Below, one piece after another: positions 45,244-56,821 of a stretch of DNA of 64,000 bases. Origin of the DNA: Lavandula angustifolia (taxonomy: Eukaryota; Streptophyta; Magnoliopsida; Lamiales; Lamiaceae); contig CM054804.1 of assembly GCA_028984105.1 (NCBI GenBank), forward strand, positions 34,911,693 to 34,975,692, written 5' to 3'. The position numbers were made by a program, and so were the translations under genes. The notes beneath the pieces are model-generated. The model ran no database searches, had not been told where the DNA came from, and saw only the letters and a list, made by a program, of their open reading frames with translations. Each line of letters starts with the position of its first letter. Position 1 is the stretch's first letter.

Positions 45244-45346
45244 TCACCACGCTAATAACAATTTTATATATGTAGATGTCAAAAAAAAATCACCACGCTA
45301 ATAAAAAATTTATATATGTAGATGTAAAAAAAAAAAAAAAAAAAAA
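45244..45346. repeat. Short tandem duplication, 46-bp period
   Basis: TCACCACGCTAATAA followed by TTTATATATGTAGATGT occurs at 45244 and 45290, each copy ending in an A run. Confidence 0.88.
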
Positions 45347-45440
45347 CTCATCAATATCCATCTTTAAACTTAAAAGTATTCAAACTTCACGACCCAACAA
45401 TTTTTTCTTTAATAACGATACTGGCATTAAACATGTCAGA

Positions 45441-45618
45441 CAGAGGCGGATCCAGGATTACGAGGGAGGGGGAGCGAAACTAAAAATTCGATAGAGAAAA
45501 GGGTGAATTGTATATTCGGGGGGCGAAATACGAAAATTTTTAAAAATTACATATATAAAATCGCGTTTCAACACGAGTTCGGGGAGCCGCCGCCGGACGC
45601 CCCCTGGATCCGCCACTG
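45441..45618. repeat. hAT MITE (family C, copy 2)
   Basis: CAGAGGCGGATCCAGGATTA to CTGGATCCGCCACTG, with flanks ATGTCAGA and ATGCCAGA (8-bp duplication with one mismatch). Internal GGGGGGCGAAATACGA and CGCCGCCGG blocks match copy 1 at 23030-23219. Confidence 0.88.
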
Positions 45619-46037
45619 ATGCCAGATCTATTTTGAAATGATAAGCTAGGATCGATGATGCTCGAAAAAATTTCGTGTTGCACCCATTTTTCACTTCGTT
45701 CACTTAATGATTGTTTAAATTTTATTCGTAGTTTAATTTGTAAAGTGTAATATAAGAACGAGATTTATTCAACAACGGCAAATTCCTCCTAGTCACACCC
45801 AACAAAATAATTGTAAGCCAAACTTATTTTGCTGAATATTCTTATTTAATTATGCGAGGAATCATCGAAAGCAGGAATGTTATATGTTTCAATTGCAAAA
45901 ACACTATTAATAGATTCGACCGATATTCCATTACTAAATTAGACAACCTTTAAACAATTAATTCTACAGTAATAATGTATTATTCGATAATATCAACTCA
46001 TACATACTTAAAATCTTAAGCATGTGGTTTTTATATA
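45619..46037. other. Intergenic DNA
   Basis: No gene or repeat recognised. Confidence 0.4.
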
Positions 46038-46347
46038 CTCTCTCCCAAATTTAAATATTTACTTTTTTTTTCATCAGTCCCATATTTATGTCTATTAAAA
46101 AAAAATTATGTCTTAACTAAATATTTTGCTAATATTAATAGGTTTAATTAATATGATAATATAGAAAGAGATTATTTTATCCAATTTTTATAATAACAAA
46201 CATAATTATAACATTAACTTTTTAATAATTTACTTTAATTTACTCAAATTCCAATACCAACATTTACCTTACTTTTATATCATTAAATATTTCTTAATAT
46301 GTGCAAAAAAATAGATTTGACATATATATTTAGGACAGAGGAAATAG
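46038..46347 (-). repeat. Stowaway-like MITE, second subfamily, inverted copy
   Basis: CTCTCTCCCAAATTTAAATA on the left and ATTTAGGACAGAGGAAATAG on the right. The inner CCAATACCAACATTTACCTT is the complement of the block in the LPLAT intron 6 copy. Confidence 0.72.
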
Positions 46348-46835
46348 TACTGTGTATATGCTGGAAATTATTAATTTGAGGCGAATCCCTCGTCCTAACC
46401 ACTTGCATTTTTCAACTAATAAAAGGTGCCGTTTCATTTTTATTAAATAATTTTTATTTTCAAATTTGGTTCTTCTAAGGGGTATAAATTTCTAATATAT
46501 AGAGCCCTTTTGGTTATTATTATTAGAGCACACCATACCCTCTATTTTAATTGATTATATAGGCATGACAAGAGTTTTATAGTACACTAGATCATGTATT
46601 TCAATTAAAACTTTATATTTTAGCTATAACACAAAGTTTCTTTTAGTATAACAAATGCATAACTTATAACCAACACGATAAATTTAAATAAATATAAAAT
46701 ATAGAGTCCGCGGAATCAATTATAAACTACATACATGTACATTGCATAGTTGACAAAACGATTAAAACAAGAGATAAGCTACCATATCTAACACGTGGCG
46801 CGGGAATTTTAAACAATCGATACAGAGTTGGTTCA
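46348..46835. other. Intergenic DNA
   Basis: AT-rich, nothing recognised. Confidence 0.4.
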
Positions 46836-47038
46836 ATCCGCTTCCTCTGGCCCAAAACCGGTGGCCCCTTCGGTGGCCCACCAATCACGTGATGCCACGC
46901 GTGCATTGGTGGGCCATGTTAGCAATAAAAAAATATTTAAATTATAAAAAGGTGGTCCATCAATACACGCATGACGGGGCGTGATTGATGGGTCATCATA
47001 TGGGCCACCATCATATGGGACAGAGGATGCTAAGCGGA
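46836..47038. repeat. MITE with GCAATAAAAAAATATT core (family E, copy 2)
   Basis: ATCCGCTTCCTCTGGCCC on the left, and inverted CTCCGCTTAGCATCCTCTGT on the right. Arms rich in GGTGGCCCACCAATCAC and a centre GCAATAAAAAAATATTTAAA match 37209-37415. From 47039 a flanking phrase (GTTGGTGGGTG, AAGTCCAAATTC) is repeated again at 47258. Confidence 0.68.
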
Positions 47039-47475
47039 GTTGGTGGGTGAACAAGTCCAAATTCCGGTAAAACTGCCCAAAAAAGTATACGAATACGTGC
47101 AAAATTGCAAGTCTGTAGATGCTTTGGTCGTATCTACAAATTCTCTGTATGTGACGTTGTAAATAAACACGTGACGTGTATAAACGTTTCTGAAAGTAAT
47201 TAAAAAGATAAAAATATCGTTGCATGCAATTTGAAACTTTGCCATCTATTAACAAGTTGGTGGGTGGGTGGGTAAGTCCAAATTCAGGTAGGTATGTTTA
47301 CAAAAATTGCTCAAAAATACGTGCAAATTTGATGCACATTAATTCTCATTCAAATACAAATTCTATTAACATGGGTTATAATTGTGGTAGAAGATTAATA
47401 GTTTGAATCTCATTGAGGTGAAATTTATTGTACATGGGAAATTTAGTTGCATACTATCACTATATATAAGAAGTA
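47039..47475. other. Intergenic DNA with a diverged direct duplication
   Basis: The stretch 47039-47110 (GTTGGTGGGTGAACAAGTCC to ATACGTGCAAA) recurs in diverged form at about 47258-47333. No gene. Confidence 0.5.
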
Positions 47476-48238
47476 TTCCCTCCGTTCCATTCAAAACGAC
47501 TTATTTTCCTTTTACGGACGTCCCATTTGAAACGACTCGTTTCCTAAAAAGGAAATAATTTCTGTAATATTTTATTATTTCTCTCACATATTTTATCTAT
47601 TACTCCCTATGTCCCGCTATTACTATCCCCTTTGGTTTCGGTACAGAGATTAAGAAATTTTGTTTAAGTGTGTATTTTATGAGTTTTAATTGTATTAATG
47701 AATGGACATAATTTTCGAGAAGTGGTTGGTGGAAGAAATGAAAATTCATCAAAAAATTTGCAAATCATAATTGAGGCAAAATCGATTTTTTTTTTCTGTT
47801 TTCTGTTTTCATATTGTATTTTAAGAAAAATAATCTAAAGTTTCAAAAAGTTAAGAATCATAAATTTCTAAGTTCGGAGTGGAACGGAAATCGTGTTAGA
47901 GATAGACTTTTTGAGAGATAGAGAGTATGATAATGTGAGGATGAGTAGTAAGTAGGAGGGACCCACTTCATTTTTTGTTTAAGAGTATTTTTTGCTATTT
48001 TAAGAAAGAGGACAGTAATAGCGGGATAACCCAATAAAAAAGTAGGACAATAATAGTGGGACGGAGGGAGTATCATTATATTAATCATTTTATCTCTCAT
48101 ACTTTATTATCTACTTTTTCAATATATCACTCATCTTCTCTCTTTTACTAAAACATCTACATTTTTCATACTTTATCATCAATTTTCTTAATTCTCGTGC
48201 CCATTTGAAACTTATCGCTTTAAACGGAACAAAAGAAG
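47476..48238. repeat. Stowaway-like MITE, copy 9, with another MITE nested in it
   Basis: The outer arms TTCCCTCCGTTCCATTCAAA and the complement of ACTTCTTTTGTTCCGTTTAA frame the inner element 47603-48070. Both inner flanks are TA. Confidence 0.75.
47603..48070. repeat. Stowaway-like MITE, copy 10 (inner, 468 bp)
   Basis: CTCCCTATGTCCCGCTATTA to AATAGTGGGACGGAGGGAG between TA dinucleotides. Longer than the other copies, with no coding content visible. Confidence 0.8.
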
Positions 48239-48553
48239 TAGAATTTACTCAGTATGTATATTAAATAACGACTGCGAATTTCTCTCCTCTAATAAAGAAA
48301 TATTAGTATGAGTGGAAAACGATGGTTGTGTAGTCGTCTACGTAAGCCGGCAGTTGAGAAGATTGAATGGGCCATCACTCTTTGTCTTAATCCCATACTT
48401 AGAAAGTTATAAACGTTATGGAATCAAAATGGTGCAATTTAAGCGTAAATCTGGAAATTATCGTATTCAGATTCTTTGAATCTCATACTCTTTCATACAC
48501 AAACATGTTCCTTCGATTAGATTTAAAACTTTGATAACTCTAATTAATATATA
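48239..48553. other. Intergenic DNA
   Basis: Nothing recognised. Confidence 0.4.
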
Positions 48554-48774
48554 CTCCCTCCGTCCCACCAATCTTGTAACATTGGGGTCTCAGCACGAAT
48601 TTTAAGATATTGGATATAAAGGTATAAAGTAGTGGTGTAAAGTTAAAAAATAGTAGGGTCTACTTGTTTAAGTGAATGTGTCACTTCATTTTCTTTCTAT
48701 TTTAAGTAATGTTCGAAAAGATTGGTGGGACAACCCGAAAATGAAATGTTACAAAAATAGTGGGACGGAGAGAG
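48554..48774. repeat. Stowaway-like MITE, copy 11
   Basis: CTCCCTCCGTCCCACCAATC to AAATAGTGGGACGGAGAGAG between TA dinucleotides. Confidence 0.86.
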
Positions 48775-48803
48775 TATATGTTTATTATCTATTGTGACTT
48801 ATA

Positions 48804-48993
48804 CATCCTCCGTCCCATAATTCTTGTTCCTTATTCCTTTTCGGAACGTCTCATAATTCTTGTTCCTTAACCTAAAATATCAAATTATTACACACATTTT
48901 ATTTAAAGGCCCCACTATTTTACTCACAACCAACGACCCTTCTAAATTCCCGTACCAAAAAAAAAAGGGATAAGAATTGTGGGATGAAGGGAG
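48804..48993. repeat. Stowaway-like MITE, copy 12
   Basis: CATCCTCCGTCCCATAATTC to AGAATTGTGGGATGAAGGGAG between TA dinucleotides, in near-tandem with the previous copy. Confidence 0.8.
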
Positions 48994-49229
48994 TATTAAA
49001 ATAAGGATTTTTGAAGTAATAAATTAGTTATACAAAATGATGTAGACTAAATTTAGTAGCAGTAGGCGTAACATCTACGAGACTTGTGTCTGCGTAAGCA
49101 ATGCGCTTTTATTTAATAACTTTTTTACGGATGTATATGTAACCCGTATTAGACTAATCATGTTCGATATATTCGATTTAAAAAAATGACGAATTTTGTA
49201 GGCATGGCGATTGCTTTTGGTGTGACATA

Positions 49230-49512
49230 CGTGACGAATTCATACACTACCAACAACAGAATCTTTGTTCCTCCGTTTTTTTTATGATGAAGGTAACCCG
49301 TGCCATTCTTGAAGTGTCTTTGAGGTAAATCCCGCTTCCACACATGAGGGTTCAACCACCCTAGGCTAATCCCGCTCCACACATGAGGGTTCAACCACCC
49401 TGGACTATCTATAGGTGACAGACAACCAACACATAGCGGTTCAGGTGGGATTTGAATACGTGATCTATCGATCCGCAACACCCATTTTCACCGCTACGCC
49501 ATCTCAAGGACC
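49230..49512 (-). repeat. tRNA-derived SINE (family D, copy 2)
   Basis: On the minus strand: GATGGCGTAGCGGTGAAAAT (A-box-like), GTATTCAAATCCCACCTGAA (B-box-like), CGCTATGTG, then two copies of a 38-bp unit (GGGTTGAACCCTCATGTGTG on this strand in part) and an A-rich tail near 49278. The head aligns with the BAG-intron SINE. It is just downstream of the MATE gene. Confidence 0.7.
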
Positions 49513-49667
49513 TTTATTCCTCTTTTGACTTGTGCATTTAAAAGACAACATGAAAAACAGAAATTAAAGCCCATTTTTAAAATCAAAATTAATACTTTTA
49601 ATTAATATACACTAATTAACCAAGAAAAGCCAGAGACGAAGTAAACAGAGATTTAATTATTATCTAA

Positions 49668-50887
49668 TTAAACTGCCGAATTCTCCACCATCAGACTGTA
49701 TTCCGATGAGTCAAGAATTTGGTCTTCACATTGATTTTCTTTCCCGGTCAACTCTCTCGCTCTGACCGCCTGAAGCTCCCAATCCGTTCTGAGCAGCACG
49801 AACAGCATCGCCACCGCGCACGACGCCTGCGCCGCCAGCAGCCCCACCCACAGCCCCGTGAAGTCGTACCCGAGCTTGAACCCCAGCAAGACGGCGATCG
49901 GCATTCCGACCAGATAAAAGCACCCCAAGTTGATATTCGCCGCCATCTTCGGCCTCGCCGTCCCCCTCAGAACGCCGCAGCAGGTAGTCTGCGGGCAGTT
50001 CCCGAGCTCGCAGAGGCCGATGATCGGCAGCACCGCCGACGTCAGCGTCAGAATCTCCGCATCCCGAGTGAACAGCCCCGCCCACGTGTCCCTCACCGTG
50101 AAGGCGAACACCAGCGCCGACAAGCCAAACACGAAGCTCACGCAGAGGCCGACAATGGCGGCCGTCCTCGCCCCCGCCAGGCCGGTTGGCTCCCAGCTCG
50201 TTCCCAACCCTAGTCGAGACTCCGAAGCTCAACGAAGAAGGGAAAATGTAGATCAACGAGGTGGTCTGGATGAGGATCCCCATTGACGCCACGGTGGCGC
50301 GTGGTTTCACGAGCAGGCCGCAGAGGAGAATCATAATCTCATACCACCACCACTCCAAGCAGACACTAACGCAGCTCGGAACGGCCAGATTCATCAGCTT
50401 CCGCCACTCCCGCAAGCACTCCATCGATAGGGACTGCCACGTGTCCTCATACACTCCGGTCCGCACCAGGTAGACGATCAACAAGACGACGAGGTTGGCG
50501 TTGGTCAACACTCCGGCGACCGCGACTCCCTTGACGCCGAGGTGGAGGACGTCGACGAGGAGGTAGTTTATCGGCACGTGGAGCGTGATCGCAATCGCGG
50601 CGCAGCACGTGAGCGGCAATGTGATGGACTGGCTCCGGAGGTAGATACGGAGAGGGTGGAGGAAGGACTGGGCGATGAGGTCGGGGATGGAGAAGACGAT
50701 GTAGGACTGCGCCGCCGTTGCGATGTCTTGGTCTTGGCCGCAGAGGAGGAGGAGGTTATGCATGTTGAGCCAGAGGACGGCGATGGGGACGGAGGTGAGG
50801 AGGAGGAGGAGAGTCGTTCGCTGGAGGGATAAGCCGAGGAGTTTGAATTTCTGGGCGCCGAAGGCTTGGCCGCAAATGGGCTCCATC

Positions 50888-50928
<41 letters not shown>

Positions 50929-51153
50929 GGCGAAGCACACGGCGAGGGCGCCGCCGGCGAGGGGGAGGTTGCCGAGGCGGCCGAGGAAGATCATGGAGAT
51001 CATGGAGCGGCAGTAGAGGAGGATGCCGGTGATGATCATGGGGAGGGAAATGTTTGAGATGGATTTGAATTCACTCATGGCTTGTGAGAGATTGTAGGTT
51101 TTTTTGGGGTGTTCGTGTTCTTCTTCGCATCTCGAAACCAATGGATTCAACAT
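49668..51153 (-). CDS. MATE efflux transporter, DTX48/49/50-like, with a one-base frameshift
   Basis: Single-exon minus-strand gene: ATG at 51153, TAA at 49668. From the start the frame reads MLNPLVSRCEEEHEHP, ISLPMIITGILLYCRSMISM, the MATE signature GMEPICGQAFGAQKFKLLGL, GQDQDIATAAQSYIVFSIPD, SFLHPLRIYLRSQSITLPLT and FPSSLSFGVSTRVGNELGAN. It is lost in a run of five G (plus-strand CCCCC at 50171-50175) and resumes one frame over with ARTAAIVGLCVSF, CELGNCPQTTCCGVLRGTAR and NLGCFYLVGMPIAVLLGFKL. One base fewer in that run gives about 494 aa, the normal length with 12 membrane helices. The family exports organic compounds by H+ or Na+ antiport; members of this clade are plasma- or endomembrane-located, and one exports abscisic acid. 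Substrate unknown. The gene is far richer in G+C than everything around it, as is usual for intronless DTX genes. The frameshift may be a sequencing error or a true null allele. Confidence 0.93.
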
Positions 51154-51353
51154 TTTTTCTTTTCTTTTTGAGAGAGAGAGAGAGTGTGTGTGGGTGTGTT
51201 GAAGAGTGAAGAGGGAGGAGAATATAAGCAATATAAGTTATGGGCTTGACTACTTTGGGGAGAGAGAGAGAGAGAGAGAGAGAAGGGGTGTGGATGGGTT
51301 TTTTGATCTCTTTCTTATTAGATGGTTGTCTTTCTTGAAAGAAAAAAAAAATA
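51154..51353 (-). promoter_or_regulatory. 5' UTR/promoter of the MATE gene
   Basis: Two GA/CT microsatellites (51172-51184 and 51261-51282) sit just upstream of the ATG. On the coding strand they are CT-rich, as in many plant leaders. Confidence 0.45.
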
Positions 51354-51555
51354 CTCCTCCATCCCCGCCCAATTTATCTTGTATTTCTTTTCGAGTCGTT
51401 CGGTCCGACTTGTCTTATTTCCTAAAAAGAAAAATAATTACTATACAAACTTTCACTTTCAACACACAATCACATACTCCTCTACACACAACCATTTACT
51501 CACTAAAATATCCGTGCCGAAACCAAACAAAACAAATCGGCTGAGACAAAGAGAG
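51354..51555. repeat. Stowaway-like MITE, copy 13
   Basis: CTCCTCCATCCCCGCCCAAT to AAATCGGCTGAGACAAAGAG between TA dinucleotides, in the upstream region of the MATE gene. Confidence 0.8.
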
Positions 51556-51589
51556 TAAAAACAAATCATTAGGAAAAATATTATTAATA

Positions 51590-51675
51590 TAATCGATCTT
51601 AACGGGAATCATATACTGAATCAATTATAGATTGACCATTTACGCATAAATGGAAATAGTAACTACATGTAGGTT
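51590..51675 (-). repeat. tRNA-derived SINE (family A, copy 3)
   Basis: Read inverted: GTAGTTACTATTTCCATTTA and GATTCCCGTTAAGATCGATT, the same order as copy 4 at 52665. Confidence 0.55.
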
Positions 51676-51741
51676 TAAAAAAAATCAATAGAATTTTAAA
51701 ATAAGTGTGAGTAGTGCGTAGCGGACGGCCTTTCTGTATTA

Positions 51742-51915
51742 CAGTTAAACCTCGATAAAGTAATATTCGATAAAATAATAATTTCGCTAATATAATGATT
51801 TATTTCGGTCCCAATATGGGCCAATACACTAAAATAATATTCGATAAAATAATAACCTCGTTAAATGAATATTTTCTCTCGGTACTAAAATTATTACTTT
51901 ATCGATGTTTATCTG
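51742..51915. repeat. Emigrant-like MITE, copy 8
   Basis: CAGTTAAACCTCGATAAAGT to ATCGATGTTTATCTG between TA dinucleotides. Confidence 0.83.
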
Positions 51916-52296
51916 TACTAAAAAATACTGCATTTTAATTTTGTTCGACTTGACTATATAGTGTAATGTTATTAAAAAAAACATGTGAATTTGACCAATG
52001 GAAGACATCTGCAATCGCTATTTAAGCAGTGCAGATTTGATTTATTTCAAATATGGAAATAATAGTTGTAACATAAACCGAATCACGAATTTAACACGGT
52101 GTTTGAGTCAAGTAAATATTAAATTGAATTAAGAAAGAGAAACTGAAAGGAAGACAATAATTACTCATTTTATAATCTTTTGGTTCTGAACCATAAAGGG
52201 AATTAAGTTCCTCAAATTCTTTTAATAATTTATGGTTCAAGAAAGGGGAACCGAATTATTTTTCTTTCATCTATAAATAACTGAAAATATACATAC

Positions 52297-52494
52297 GATG
52301 TCTCATTATTGTTGGTTTGTTTCTTTTCGGTATGAAAATTAAGAAAGTGGATGGATGTATGTTAAGATTGTGAGATCCACTTATTTAAAATGATTGTACA
52401 TGATCCACTAACTATTTCATTTTTGGAAATAAGATACCAATAATAAGATATTTGAAAAAAGAATATAAGCCAATAATAGTGGAACAAAAAGAGT
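52297..52494. repeat. Degraded Stowaway-like MITE
   Basis: The TTTCTTTTCGGTATGAAAAT block and an end AATAGTGGAACAAAAAGAG before TA are visible. The left terminus is worn and its position approximate. Confidence 0.55.
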
Positions 52495-52664
52495 ATCTTT
52501 TAATACTATATTCACCCAAATATTATATAATGCCATTAATATTAAATAAATTTATACATAAATATTTATTATAGTGTAAATATTTTAAATATTAAATAAA
52601 TATTTAGGGGAAAGAGAGAGAAAGAGAGGGAAAGTGAATTCAAAGTTTGGAAGTATTATTAATT

Positions 52665-52755
52665 TTAAATCGATCTTAACAGGGATCGAATACTAGATTA
52701 ACTCTAAATTAATTATTAAAGTAGAAGTGAGAATATCAATTACATTATATATTGT
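52665..52755 (-). repeat. tRNA-derived SINE (family A, copy 4)
   Basis: Read inverted: GTAATTGATATTCTCACTTC, TTTAGAGTTAATCTAGTATT, CGATCCCTGTTAAGATCGAT. The clearest copy of the family here. Confidence 0.6.
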
Positions 52756-54792
52756 TGGTTCAAAATTTGGAAGTAGGAGATGAGAAAAGGGTGAAATGGT
52801 GGAACTCTAAAACTAAAAAAGTAAAGAGAATCATTAAAAAATCCCAACTAAACATCCACTAAATGAATTATGGATGAGCTCTATTTCCCCCTTCGGATTA
52901 CTCCAACCAAACGGCCCTTAAAATCTGTCTGTTGTATTTGAGAATTTAATATTTGAAAAAAAATCATTGGGATAATCCGATAAGGTATAAATTTGTCGTT
53001 AAACCTTATCATGGAGAATAAAAATATCATTACTATATGTTTTAATGCAAAGGGCTCATACACTTCGTTCGTTGAGCGATTTATATGTACCACATTCGTA
53101 TACTATTGTTTGTCTGTACCACCACCACAATGATATTAACATATGGTATTTTACATTAAAAAAATGGATCATATTTACCACATGTCAATACCCTAGTGGT
53201 GTGATATACACAAATATAAATGTGGTACATCAAAACCTTTGTGCTTCGGCATAGAAGAGACTTATGCCTTTTAACTTTTTCGTAAATTGGAAAAATACCT
53301 TTAATTTGTATTTTGATGAAAAAAATGTTAAAAAAAATATTTCTAGATTTATCCGGAACATGTTTTTGAAGGAATCTCAATTCAAGTGAGAGTGTTTTTT
53401 TTTTTTAAATAATTATTATTCTTAACTATAACCAAAACTAAATATTTTTATATAATTATCGTGATCCACTTTTATTATTAAAACTATCATGTCTTATAAT
53501 TATTAAGGTAAACTATTCTCACTACTATAATTACTTGGTAAATTAAGTAAATCCTTTAATTTATTGATTTATCTAAAAGTAAAGTGTGTAAAGTATAAAT
53601 ATGTGGTATATTAATTTATGTTTTTTTAATAAAACATTTAAATTGGGTGAAATAAATCGTAAAGGTAGGAAGAAAGTTTTCCAAGTCATAAATATTAAAT
53701 AAGTTTAATTTATTGATTTATGCGGTAAAAATAAGAATGGGATGGAAGGAAATGAAATATATAGGAAAATTTTCTTCGAAAGGAATCTGCATCTTTCATT
53801 TTATTGTTGAATGATTGACAAGGAATATATTCTTAAAGATTCCATTATTCATAATTTTTATATATTTTATAATTTTTATATATATTTATATATTTTATTT
53901 ATAAAAGTAAAAGTGTAAAATTATAGGATCTATATTTAAAATATATAAAATGTATATAAAAATTATGTATAATTCATATATATTCTATATAAGTCGGTTT
54001 ACTATCAGATCCATATCTTATAATTAAATTATTAAAACATTACAAAATCAAATCTCTAAATATTCACATAATCTCTCAAAGGTCATCTTATCCCAAGATC
54101 TCTTTTAAAATTAATTAGTAGAAAACTCCCTCATAAATTTCAAGAATAGAAACAGAAAATAAGAATATATTTGTAAAGTCAATTTCTGAGTAGACGATAT
54201 AATTTTTAGTTTCGTTTTGTGACCGCCCATAATCGCCATAATATTTAGACTGCAACTAGAAGTCTTTCTTAATTCTTGAGTAGTTTAAATTAAATCTTTT
54301 TATTATTTTATATTTCCATAATCTTATTTTACTATTTTTTTCAAATTATCTCACAATTCTTGTTTTATTTTTTAAAATTAAAAATTGTTTTAATTTTTTT
54401 TTAAATCTACACCTCTATACATAACTAACAGCTCCCCTAAAATACTGCACTAAAAAAAATATAACAAAAATTGTGGAACATGATATTACACTAATATGTC
54501 ATGTTTTTACTTTCTAGTACACCAATATTATATTACTATATATATATAATATTCTGATGGATAACATAGAAAAATAAATGATATTTTATACCCATGAAAT
54601 GCCAAATGGGACAGTTTTTATTTATTAGCTTAATATTTTTCCTTTTTTGTTTAATCACAGAAAATAATCATTATTTATTCGTATATTGTTGGGGAGAAGG
54701 TTAATGATAGACGAGCTAGACGACGACGTAAATAGGTTGTCTTCCAAGAAAGAATGTTTGACTAATTTTGACCAAGGCTTTCGCGGAATATA
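52756..54792. other. AT-rich intergenic DNA
   Basis: Holds a diffuse inverted repeat at about 53085-53245 (TGTACCACATTCGTATA against TATAAATGTGGTACAT) of the kind also glimpsed near 2400 and 4460, and a TATATATTTTATA-rich palindromic stretch at about 53840-54000. No gene recognised. Confidence 0.45.
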
Positions 54793-55016
54793 CTTCCTCC
54801 ATCCCGCCCGACTTGTCTATTTCTTTTCAACACGGAGATTAAGAGGAGTGAGTGGTTGTATGTAGATGAGTGAGTAGTTGTATGTAAAAAAAATAGACCC
54901 CACAAAGAAAAGTGAGAATTTGTGTAGTAATTAAATTTTTTTTTAGAAACAGGCAAGTTGGGTTAGACGGTCCGTAAAGGAATACTTACAAGATAAATCG
55001 GACGGGATAGAGGGAG
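54793..55016. repeat. Stowaway-like MITE, copy 14
   Basis: CTTCCTCCATCCCGCCCGAC to AATCGGACGGGATAGAGGGAG between TA dinucleotides. Confidence 0.84.
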
Positions 55017-55274
55017 TAGAATTTATGAGTGTTACGGATTCATTTAAATGTCGTAGCAAGAAAGAACTGCTTTTCGTAAAACGATTTATTCTCCAAGAAT
55101 ATTAGTTTATTGACCAAAATTTAAAGACCTACGTGGAATATACCAATCCATCTAGATTAAATTTATTATACATTATTAATTTAATACTATATTTTATATA
55201 CGTATTTCATTCATAGCATCGAAGTTTAAACGAACAGAATAGCGGTTGAAACAGTAGAGTAGATAGGGGTGGGA

Positions 55275-56040
55275 CAGTGGAGCCCCTGTCTCCACTGAGT
55301 TTGAGATATTTAATTATAATTTTTTATTAAAAATTAAATTTTAATCCAATAATATAGTAGTTGCATAATGTTTATAGGTTGTGGTTCAACTCGTTGAAGA
55401 TGTAAATTAGCTTATTTTTTTCTTTTCTTTTCTTTCTCTTCCTTTCTATTCCACATTTATTTCTCTCTCTCCCTCCTCCACGCTCGAAATTGTATACAAA
55501 TATTTTTCTAAATTTGATCAAGATATAATTTTATATTTATAATAATTATATTTTTTCTCAAAAATTATACATTCTAATTCACATTTATTTAGTTTATTTC
55601 TCTCTTTTCCTCTTTTTCCAATTCACATTTATTTATCTTATTTCTCTCTCTTCATCCACTTGCCGGAATTGTGTAAAAATATTTTTCTAAACTTGACCAG
55701 AGATATAACTATATATTTATAATAATCATGTTTTTACTTAAAAATTTTGCATTCTAATTCACCTTTATTTCTCTCTCTTCCTCCTTCACTCTGTAAATTA
55801 TGAACAAATATTTTTCTAAACTTAACAAATATATAACTTTATATTTATATTAATTATATCTTTCCTTAAAAGTTATGATTATTATTCTGAATTTAATCCC
55901 ATTTTTTTCTTTTTCTCTTGCTTTTTCTTGTAGTTTCCTTCTCTCTTTTTCCCCTTAGATTTCTTCTTCTCTATCTTTTTCTTCTCTCAAGTGCGTAATT
56001 ATTTGATCTCCATTAATATAAATCTCTAGCTACGCCATTG
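55275..56040 (+). mobile_element. hAT-like non-autonomous element with internal tRNA-like segment, copy 3
   Basis: Left CAGTGGAGCCCCTGTCTCC, right inverted CAATGGCGTAGCTAGAGATT. At about 55350-55400 is ATAGTAGTTGCATAATG with GTGGTTCAACTCG, the worn tRNA-like head. Three tandem units of roughly 130-170 bp follow, each with TTTATTTCTCTCTCTTCCTC and ATTTTTCTAAACTTGA. No clear target duplication. Confidence 0.55.
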
Positions 56041-56568
56041 TTGAAACCCTCCATCACGCAATTTTATTTTGTCTAATGTCGGGCTGCATAATGTATTTTC
56101 ATTTTTCAGTCTAAAGGCATTGAAAAATATTCTAAATATTATGCCTCCTTAGATTAGTCGGCAAATTAATATTGTCAACATAAATAAACAAATATGAAAA
56201 GGGAATCCATGGACTGCACAATACTGTATTAAAACTAAACATAATACGACGCCTGCAATTCTAATTAGGCCAAATTTATGTTTAATTTGTCGACCATTGA
56301 CAATTGGTTAAGACAAACTTGGGTATTATTTTAGTGCAATGGTCCTTACCCACTCAGATTCTTAAAAAATTAATAATTTTAATTTTAATTCAAGATTAGC
56401 CGACAAGATCTTAAATTAAGAAGTCATAGAATTAAATATTTTACAAGTTATATTTGTTAATTAGATTTATTGGATTAGTAAACAATCATCATAAATTAAC
56501 AAATTGGTCAACATTTCTGTACAAAACGTAATGACAAAAATACATAAAATTGATTTGTATTTTTACTA
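56041..56568. other. Intergenic DNA
   Basis: Nothing recognised. Confidence 0.4.
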
Positions 56569-56726
56569 CTCCCACCGTCCCATAGAAAGTATCTTATTTA
56601 TATGGGCACGGAGATTAAGAAATTTATATTGTGTGGTGTATATTGTTTGACTTTTAGATTGTTAATTTTGGTCCACACATTCTTCATTTTTTTAGAAATA
56701 TGACACTTTCTATGGAACGGAGGAAA
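56569..56726. repeat. Stowaway-like MITE, copy 15 (158 bp)
   Basis: CTCCCACCGTCCCATAGAAA to TTTCTATGGAACGGAGGAAA between TA dinucleotides. Confidence 0.8.
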
Positions 56727-56821
56727 TATATAAATACGCACAGAGACATTCCCTCATAAGAAAATGAAGGTGTTGCTGATGTGGACATCATAAAAAATGA
56801 CGGGAGTAGAATAAAATACTA

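Noticed and set aside
50542..51057. Glu/Asp/Gly-rich plus-strand frames
   Set aside because: Antisense shadow of the GC-rich MATE gene.
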